Positions 58,249 to 64,000 of a DNA stretch of 64,000 nt are shown here, piece by piece. Where the stretch lies: positions 124,001 to 188,000 of the forward strand of contig JAGIAR010000005.1 in the NCBI GenBank assembly GCA_017744735.1. The letters run 5' to 3'. Made by a program: the position numbers and the translations under genes. Under the pieces are notes generated by a model, which was given only the letters and a program-made list of their open reading frames with translations, did no database searches and had not been told where the DNA came from. Each line of letters begins with the position of its first letter. Within the stretch, counting starts at the first letter, position 1. The stretch is from Novosphingobium sp. Lineage in GTDB: Bacteria > Pseudomonadota > Alphaproteobacteria > Sphingomonadales > Sphingomonadaceae.

Positions 58249-60045
58249 ATGCAGATCGACGATCGCCTCGCCACCGTTCTGCGCATGCAGGCCGCGAGCG
58301 AGCGCGCGGCGCAGACGCAGTTCCGGCAGTTGCTCGATCTCGCGGGAAGCACCAACGAGAGCGACGATTTCATGCTCGACGCGGCCTACGAACGGCTCAG
58401 CGCCCTATCCGCCGCCTTACCACCCGAAACCCGCGCGGCGATCGTGCGCGAACCGGGCGTGCGGCTGCGCAATCCGGGCTTCGTCGCCTATCTCACCTCG
58501 CAGGAACTGCCGGTAGCGGCAGCGGCTGCGATCTCCGCCCGGCTGAGCGAAAGCCAGTGGGAAGCGCTGGTGCCTGCCTTGCCGGTGGAAGTGCGCGCGC
58601 TGCTCGGGCTGCGCCGCGACCTGCCCGCGGGCACGCGGGCGCTACTCGCACGGCTCGGAGTGGCCGGACTCGGCCTGCCGCCCGGAGCGCAGGCCCAAGG
58701 CGCAATTCCCGCCGAGGCGCGGCCCGCGGCGCCCCCCGCAGCCGAGCCAGTCGTGCCGCCGCCGGTCCAGCCCGCCGCCGCTCCGGTTTCCGCCCCGCTG
58801 CCGGCCGCGAACGAGAACGTGCTCGACCTCGATCCCGCGCTCGCGCTCGCCGCCGGGAACGGGAACAACGGAATCGGCGAGATCGTCCGCCGGATCGAGG
58901 CCTTCCGCCGGACCCGCGAGCAGGCCCGCCCGGCGCCCACCCACGACGCCCCCCACCTGCCGCTCGACCTGCCCGCGACCGAGCACGCGAGCGCGCCCGC
59001 GGTGTTCGATTTCACCACAGACGCCGAAGGGCGGATCAACTGGGCCGAGGCGCCGCTGGCACCGATGACGGTCGGGATCGCCCTCGCCGATCCACAGCCC
59101 GATGCGCCCGCCCACAGCGACGCCGCGACCGTCGTCGCGATGCGGCGGCGCCAGCCCGTCCGCCGGGGGCGGGTGGAGTTGGAGGGCGCCCCCGCGATCG
59201 CCGGCGAATGGCGGATCGACGCGGCGCCGGTGTTCACCGCGCCCGGTGGCCGATTTGCGGGCTATCGCGGGCGGCTGCGCCGTCCAGCTGCCGCCGAACC
59301 CGTGTCCGCCGCATCCGACAGCTCGGCCGACCGCATGCGTCAGGTGATCCACGAATTGCGCACCCCGGTGAACGCGATCCAGGGTTTCGCCGAGATCATC
59401 CAGCAGCAATTGTTCGGCCCCACCCCGAACGAATACCGCGCACTCGCGGCGGCGATCGCCGGCGATGCCGCGCGGATGCTGGCCGGGTTCGAGGAGCTCG
59501 ACCGGCTGGTGAAGCTCGAAACCGGCGCGCTGGAGCTCGATCGCGGCAGCACCGACCTCGCCGCGATCGTCGCCGGCACCGCGCGCCAGCTCGACGCGGT
59601 ACTGCGCCCGCGCAGCGCCGGGATGCGGCTGGTCGCGGGCCTGCAGGATTGTCCGGTCGCACTGACCCGTCCGGATGCTGAAGCGCTGGTCTGGCGCATC
59701 CTCGCGACGCTGGCCGGCTCCGCGAGCCCGGGCGAAGCAATGCAGATCGCGGTTTCGGCCGACAAGGGGCATGCCGCGATCGAGATCGACCTGCCGATCT
59801 CGCTGGCCGACCGGGCCGATATCTTCGAAGGCATCGTTTCGGGCGCGCCGCAGGCCGTCAGCGCCGGAATGTTCGGCGCCGGTTTCGCGCTGCGGCTGGC
59901 CCGTGCCGAGGCGCACGCGGCCGGCGGCGAACTGGCTCGCGCCGACGATCTGCTGCTGCTCAGCCTGCCACTTTCGGGACAGATCGCCGGCGGAAAGGCC
60001 GACTCCGGTATGGACACAAGGGGTCAGATGCCCGACACGGCCTGA
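58249..60045 (+). CDS. Sensor histidine kinase without membrane segments
   Basis: A 598-residue protein from ATG 58249, after GGAGATTGG. The N-terminal 130 residues are helical, followed by a long Pro/Ala linker. A PAS-like region (FDFTTDAEGRINWAEAPLAP) precedes the kinase core with H box MRQVIHELRTPVNAIQGFAE. The ATPase region is poorly conserved: no clear G1/G2 boxes beyond VSAGMFGAGFALRLARAEAH. It may act as a phosphotransfer or scaffold protein. It directly precedes the deacetylase gene, so a role in exopolysaccharide control is plausible. Confidence 0.85.
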   Translation: MQIDDRLATVLRMQAASERAAQTQFRQLLDLAGSTNESDDFMLDAAYERLSALSAALPPETRAAIVREPGVRLRNPGFVAYLTSQELPVAAAAAISARLSESQWEALVPALPVEVRALLGLRRDLPAGTRALLARLGVAGLGLPPGAQAQGAIPAEARPAAPPAAEPVVPPPVQPAAAPVSAPLPAANENVLDLDPALALAAGNGNNGIGEIVRRIEAFRRTREQARPAPTHDAPHLPLDLPATEHASAPAVFDFTTDAEGRINWAEAPLAPMTVGIALADPQPDAPAHSDAATVVAMRRRQPVRRGRVELEGAPAIAGEWRIDAAPVFTAPGGRFAGYRGRLRRPAAAEPVSAASDSSADRMRQVIHELRTPVNAIQGFAEIIQQQLFGPTPNEYRALAAAIAGDAARMLAGFEELDRLVKLETGALELDRGSTDLAAIVAGTARQLDAVLRPRSAGMRLVAGLQDCPVALTRPDAEALVWRILATLAGSASPGEAMQIAVSADKGHAAIEIDLPISLADRADIFEGIVSGAPQAVSAGMFGAGFALRLARAEAHAAGGELARADDLLLLSLPLSGQIAGGKADSGMDTRGQMPDTA

Positions 60046-60074
60046 CACTTAACGAAAGAGAGCACTGCCGTAAC

Positions 60075-61070
60075 ATGCGGCCGATCACCGAAATCCCTTC
60101 CGTGACCGACCGGGCGGAGTTCCATGAGGGCTTCGGACAGCGCTTTATCCTGACGGTCGATACCGAGGAGGAATTCGACTGGAGCCGGCCGATCCGGCGC
60201 GAAGGCTATGGGCTGGAGCATATCCCCCGCCTCGCCAAGTTCCAGCAGTTCTGCGAGCACGAGGGCGTGGCGCCGATCTATCTGGTCGATTATCCGGTCG
60301 CGACTTCGGCGCTGGCGGCCGAAATCCTGCGCGAACCGGTGGCACAGGGCCGCGCGGAAGTGGGCATTCAGCTCCATCCCTGGGTAAATCCGCCGTTCGA
60401 CGAGGACGTGAACGAGCACAACAGCTTCGCGGGCAATCTTCCGCCGGAACTCGAGCGCGCCAAGTTTTCCCGCCTGCGCGAGACGATCGAGGCCAATTTC
60501 CAGACCATTCCCAGGGTCTACCGCGCCGGGCGCTACGGCACCGGCCGCGGCACCGCGGAAATGCTTCGCGACGGGGGCATCGCGATGGACAGCTCCGTCC
60601 GGGCCAAGTTCGACTATAGCGCCGAAGGCGGGGTCGACTACCGCGGCCATCCGCTGGAGCCCTATTGGCTCGATCCCGAACATACCGTGCTGGAGCTGCC
60701 GCTGACCACGGTGTTCTGGGGCGTGCTGCGCAGGCAGGGCGAAAGGCTCTATCCGCTGATGTGGCGCCTGCCGGCGATGCGCGGCGTGCTCGCGCGGCTG
60801 GGGCTGCTCGAACGCATCCCGCTGACCCCCGAGGGCGTTTCGTTCGACGAGGCGATCCGCGGGATCGACATGGCACTCGACGACGGAGTGCCGCTGCTCA
60901 ACTTCTCGTTCCACAGCCCCTCGCTGCGGCCCGGCCACACGCCCTATGTCCGCGACGATGCCGACCTCGAACATCTCTACGACTGGTGGCGCCGGATCTT
61001 CGCCTACCTCGGCCGCCGGGAGGTCAAGCCCTGCTCGCTCAAGGACGTGATGGCCGGGGTCAAGGTCTGA
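60075..61070 (+). CDS. Polysaccharide deacetylase-family protein (WalW-like)
   Basis: A 331-residue NodB-fold protein. RFILTVDTEEEFDWSRPIRR holds the metal Asp pair, QLHPWVNPPF the His, and the end has NFSFHSPSLRPGHTPYV. It is divergent in the middle, as in WalW-type proteins of polysaccharide clusters. It starts 29 bp after the kinase gene and converges on the oxygenase-like gene. Substrate unknown. Confidence 0.9.
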   Translation: MRPITEIPSVTDRAEFHEGFGQRFILTVDTEEEFDWSRPIRREGYGLEHIPRLAKFQQFCEHEGVAPIYLVDYPVATSALAAEILREPVAQGRAEVGIQLHPWVNPPFDEDVNEHNSFAGNLPPELERAKFSRLRETIEANFQTIPRVYRAGRYGTGRGTAEMLRDGGIAMDSSVRAKFDYSAEGGVDYRGHPLEPYWLDPEHTVLELPLTTVFWGVLRRQGERLYPLMWRLPAMRGVLARLGLLERIPLTPEGVSFDEAIRGIDMALDDGVPLLNFSFHSPSLRPGHTPYVRDDADLEHLYDWWRRIFAYLGRREVKPCSLKDVMAGVKV

Positions 61071-61106
61071 CCCCGTATCGGCGCCACCGGACGCCCACAT
61101 GTGCAG

Positions 61107-61982
61107 TTACTTGATAACCCGGCCCTTGGGCGCGTTGATGCGGCAGGCGGCGCGTTCCCGCGCGATCCTCGCCGGATCGGCGCCGTATTCGATCAACGGG
61201 AACGCCTCGAGCTTTTCTTCCACCAGATCGAGCGTAGCCTTGAAGTCGGGTCCCCGGTCGAGATCGTTGCGGGTGACTTCCTGCCAGTCGCGCGCATTCT
61301 TTTCGCGGGTGTAGAACATCACCAGCACATCGCGTTCGCGCGTGGTCGCGAAGCCGTGGTAGGAATAGAAATGCGGCGCGAAGATGCACACCGAGTTCGC
61401 GCGGAAACGCGCGCCGTAGACCGGCTCTAGCTCGCGGTTGTAGAGGATGGTCGCATTGGCCTTCTCGTCCTGTTCGTCCATCCCGATCTCGGGGAAATAG
61501 AACACGAACGAGAGAAACTTCTGTGGGATGTCGACGTGGATGTTCTGGAACCGGCCCTCTTCGCAGAAGACAAATTCGAATTCCTTTTCGTGAATCCGTA
61601 CACTGTCGCAGAAGGCATCGTTCGGAGCGATGTAAAATTTCTCGAGCACCGCTTTGCGGACGTCGAAATCGTCCCATAGCGCGCGGAACTGGCGCACCGC
61701 CTGCGTGTGGTCGTCGGCCAGCGGATAGCGGCGGTTCTGGAACGCCGCATTGTCCTGGTTGCGGGCGATCATCTGGCCCGAGACCTTGAGCGCCTGCTTG
61801 TAATCGAACATCGCGGTATAGAAATCTTCGGGAAACAGGCTCTCTATGTAGAGATGATAAAAGGGATTTTCCCCCACCGCGGTGTCCGCGATTCGCTTCA
61901 GGACATGGGCCTTGATCGCCGGGTAATCCTCCCCGAGCGAAGGCGAGGTCCGGCCGAAAACCCGATTGAGCAGCGCGTTCAT
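61107..61982 (-). CDS. 2OG-Fe(II) oxygenase-like protein in polysaccharide locus
   Basis: A 291-residue protein. NIHVDIPQKFLSFVFYFPE supplies a H-x-D pair and SYHGFATTRERDVLVMFYTR a distal His plus Arg, the spacing of 2-oxoglutarate/Fe(II) dioxygenases. The N-terminal region (NPFYHLYIESLFPEDFYTAM) resembles the start of such enzymes. It is encoded on the opposite strand of the polysaccharide genes. A sugar- or lipid-modifying hydroxylase is possible; identity is not established. Confidence 0.65.
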   Translation of the reverse strand: MNALLNRVFGRTSPSLGEDYPAIKAHVLKRIADTAVGENPFYHLYIESLFPEDFYTAMFDYKQALKVSGQMIARNQDNAAFQNRRYPLADDHTQAVRQFRALWDDFDVRKAVLEKFYIAPNDAFCDSVRIHEKEFEFVFCEEGRFQNIHVDIPQKFLSFVFYFPEIGMDEQDEKANATILYNRELEPVYGARFRANSVCIFAPHFYSYHGFATTRERDVLVMFYTREKNARDWQEVTRNDLDRGPDFKATLDLVEEKLEAFPLIEYGADPARIARERAACRINAPKGRVIK

Positions 61983-62147
61983 CTATGAAATCCGATTGAG
62001 CGAGAAGAACATCGAAACGCAGGGAATTGCCGTGCCGTTCCAATATATTGGCTTGCTCTACCGGCGACAAGCCTGCACGCGCCGGCGAAGCGGGCGCCGC
62101 ATTTTTGGGGACTAACGGACGCGCGCGCGACTATGTATAGGCACGCG

Positions 62148-63170
62148 ATGATCCGCTTACCCATGCCGTGGCCCCGCCCCAGCCGGCCCGACGCGGCGCC
62201 GCCGACCGACGGCATCCCGCACATCCATCTGATCGACACCGCGATCGCCTCCGAGAACATCGGCGACGAGATCATCGTCGATGCGGCGCGGCGGCATCTT
62301 GCCCCGATCCTGGCAGACTGCCGCGTATCGAGTTCGTCCGGGCACGACGGCCTCGGCCCGGCAGGGCGCAAGCTCGTCGCCTCGGCGCAGCTCGTGCTGC
62401 TGCTCGGAACCAATGCGCTCGCTTCGCGATACAAAGTCGGCCGGCGGTTCATGTGGCGGGTCGCGCCGGCCGACGTGCCGCTGCTCGCCGGCAAGGTGGT
62501 GCTGTTCGGCGTGGGCGCGAACACCCCGTTCGACCGTGTGGAGGGGGCGCAGAAGGCCTTCCTGTCGCGCGTGCTTTCGCCGGCCTATCGTCACTCGGTG
62601 CGCGATGGCCGGGCGCAGACGATCGTCGAGGCGGCCGGGCATGTCGCGCTCGACACTTCGTGCCCGACCTTGTGGGACTGCGCAGACGGCCGATACCGCC
62701 CGCCCGCGCGCAAGACGGACACCGTCTGCTTCACCCTTACCGAGCACAAGCCTGACCCGTCGGACTGCCTGCTGATCGAGATACTGTCGGAGGCCTACCG
62801 GCGCGTGGTGTTCTTCCCCCAGCAGGCGCGCGACTTGCGCTATTTGCGCGAGATTACCGACCGGACACAGATAGAAATCCTCGCGCCAAACCTCGCTGCT
62901 TATGACCGCTTCCTCAGTCAGACCGAGACGGACGTCGTGGGCACCCGCCTGCACGGAACCATCCGCGGCGTGCAGCACGGACGGCGCGCACTGGTGGTCC
63001 AGATCGACAACCGCGCGGAAGATATAGGAAAAGAAACCGGCTTGCCGACCATAAGCCGCAACGCCCTGCCCAAGCTTTCCGAATGGATCCACGGCGCGAG
63101 CGAAGCGCAACTGCGCCTTCCGCAGGAGCAGATCGCGGCGTTCCTGCAACAATTCCCCCCCGCGCGATGA
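62148..63170 (+). CDS. Polysaccharide pyruvyl transferase family protein
   Basis: A 340-residue protein from ATG 62148. IHLIDTAIASENIGDEIIVD at the start and GTRLHGTIRGVQHGRRALVV with QIDNRAEDIGKETGLP at the end are the family hallmarks (NxGDexi; RxHxxxxxxxxgxP). It adds ketal pyruvate or acts as a related transferase on exopolysaccharide units. The 165-bp gap before it has no gene. ATGA overlap with the flippase gene. Confidence 0.9.
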   Translation: MIRLPMPWPRPSRPDAAPPTDGIPHIHLIDTAIASENIGDEIIVDAARRHLAPILADCRVSSSSGHDGLGPAGRKLVASAQLVLLLGTNALASRYKVGRRFMWRVAPADVPLLAGKVVLFGVGANTPFDRVEGAQKAFLSRVLSPAYRHSVRDGRAQTIVEAAGHVALDTSCPTLWDCADGRYRPPARKTDTVCFTLTEHKPDPSDCLLIEILSEAYRRVVFFPQQARDLRYLREITDRTQIEILAPNLAAYDRFLSQTETDVVGTRLHGTIRGVQHGRRALVVQIDNRAEDIGKETGLPTISRNALPKLSEWIHGASEAQLRLPQEQIAAFLQQFPPAR

Positions 63171-64000
63171 CCCAATCCTCGCTCGGAAAGGACAACCGTG
63201 CCCGGCTGAACCGTGGGGCCGCGGCAATGGCCGGCGGCTTCCTCGTGCGTTTCGGCGCCAAGGCGATGTTCCTCGCGGTCGCCGTATTCTTCTATGGTGC
63301 CAAGCTGTTCGGTGCCTACAGCCTCGCGGTCGCGTCGATCGAACTGTTCGTGGTCATCGCCGGGCTGTCGATGAAGAAGCTTCTGTTCAAGATGCTGGAT
63401 GACAGGGACGCACCATCCTCGCCGGCGGAGCGGATCGCCGATGCGGGGATCACCGTGGTCGTCGCCAGCGCGGTTCTCGCGGCAGTGGTCGCGGTCGGAT
63501 TGTGGGTGACCGGACAGGAAGGCGGCGCGGTCGGGCGGATGACGCTGTGGCTGCTGCCGATGGTCGCCGGGCAATGCCTGCTCGATGTCAGCCTGACCGG
63601 CATCCGCTGGGCGGGCCTGGTCCGCTACGAAGTGACCACCCGCAGCCTGGCCGAGCCCTATGCCGGCCTGGCCGCAAGCGTGGCGGCTTATTGGGCCGGC
63701 TTTTACGAGGCCGGGCTGGCGATCGGCTACTGGGTCGGGACGCTCGCGGCGCTGTCGCTTGCTGCATACGGCCTGCATCGGACCGTTGATCTTGCTCCGC
63801 TGCGCCACTACCGCATCCGGCTCGCCGCGGTCTGGCTGGGCGTCCGCGCCAACTTCACCAACACGTTGAGCGACCTCGCGAACAATCTCTACCAGCGGGT
63901 CGACATGTATATCGTCGGGATCGCGCTCGGCCCGACCGCGACCGGCGTCTATTCGCTCGCCAAGCAGTTCACCACGCCGATCCGCCAGATCCGCCAGTCC
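63167..64000 (+). CDS. Oligosaccharide flippase (Wzx/polysaccharide biosynthesis type), cut by window edge
   Basis: Starts at ATG 63167 (ATGA overlap) and runs off the window after 278 residues. NRGAAAMAGGFLVRFGAKAM then repeated hydrophobic helices (YSLAVASIELFVVIAGLSMK, AGITVVVASAVLAAVVAVGL) and YQRVDMYIVGIALGPTATGV, YSLAKQFTTP, the latter typical of Wzx/MurJ-like flippases. It would move lipid-linked repeat units across the inner membrane. The longer cluster continues to the right. Confidence 0.88.
   Translation, partial: MTQSSLGKDNRARLNRGAAAMAGGFLVRFGAKAMFLAVAVFFYGAKLFGAYSLAVASIELFVVIAGLSMKKLLFKMLDDRDAPSSPAERIADAGITVVVASAVLAAVVAVGLWVTGQEGGAVGRMTLWLLPMVAGQCLLDVSLTGIRWAGLVRYEVTTRSLAEPYAGLAASVAAYWAGFYEAGLAIGYWVGTLAALSLAAYGLHRTVDLAPLRHYRIRLAAVWLGVRANFTNTLSDLANNLYQRVDMYIVGIALGPTATGVYSLAKQFTTPIRQIRQS

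Overview
The window looks like a high-GC alphaproteobacterial chromosome, most likely a sphingomonad of the order Sphingomonadales (Erythrobacteraceae-like). The basis is gene content and synteny: SRP RNA-dnaX-ybaB, yajC-secD-secF, aroQ-accB-accC, a DUF6456 regulator, a GTA-type holin, and a characteristic hairpin repeat translating as LKQVQHD. This is an inference from the sequence, not a database match.

Region 1 (1 to about 24,480) is the right-hand part of a temperate prophage; its left end lies outside the window. A tyrosine integrase (23376-24401) abuts the 3' end of a tRNA-Tyr gene, the probable attachment site. A long leftward cluster (11863 down to 1), with nearly every gene overlapping the next by 1-14 bp, runs through small ORF, cytosine-5 methyltransferase, HTH protein, DnaA domain-IV-like protein, VRR-NUC nuclease, GapR-like protein, primase/helicase-like ATPase, zinc/HNH-like protein, a frameshifted small gene, terminase small and large subunits, DUF4055 portal, two tiny genes, MuF head protein, scaffold and P22-like coat. 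The immunity region (about 12.4-14.1 kb) has a leftward Cro-like gene and a rightward CI/S24 repressor around three related operators. Two more copies of the operator cover the promoter of the rightward early operon (15386-24401), which holds small hypothetical genes, YqaJ exonuclease plus RecT annealase, a Lar-like protein, a DUF4326 protein and the integrase.

Region 2 (24.45-64 kb) is host chromosome: tRNA-Tyr, rlmB-like methylase, lipoprotein, HU, lon, an NmrA-type oxidoreductase, a VIT1 transporter, ybaB-dnaX-SRP RNA, an NDUFS4-like protein, hrpB, polyprenyl diphosphate synthase, chorismate mutase, a PhoQ/PhoP-like two-component system with a PepSY protein, a SIMPL protein, an ABC-F ATPase, an EamA exporter, a MASE1-PAS-GGDEF protein, a divergent DUF6456/XRE regulator pair, a glycosyltransferase, secF-secD-yajC, tRNA-Pro, an iron-permease-like protein, an FAA hydrolase, a 3-TM GTA-type holin, msrB, aroQ, accBC and an Lrp regulator. 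The right end is an exopolysaccharide-type locus (histidine kinase, polysaccharide deacetylase, 2OG-oxygenase-like protein, pyruvyl transferase and a flippase cut by the window edge).

The most interesting signals are: (1) a long two-part DNA motif found both between the DUF6456/XRE regulator pair and upstream of the orphan GTA-type holin, suggesting a dispersed gene-transfer-agent regulon; (2) a second, family-like reading frame nested inside the phage methyltransferase gene; (3) an 11-bp-periodic TTTCCGG repeat array inside the 3' end of the phage helicase gene, read in all three codon phases, a candidate replication origin next to a phage GapR homologue; (4) the five-site operator system; and (5) palindromic repeats, one of them inserted in frame in hrpB.
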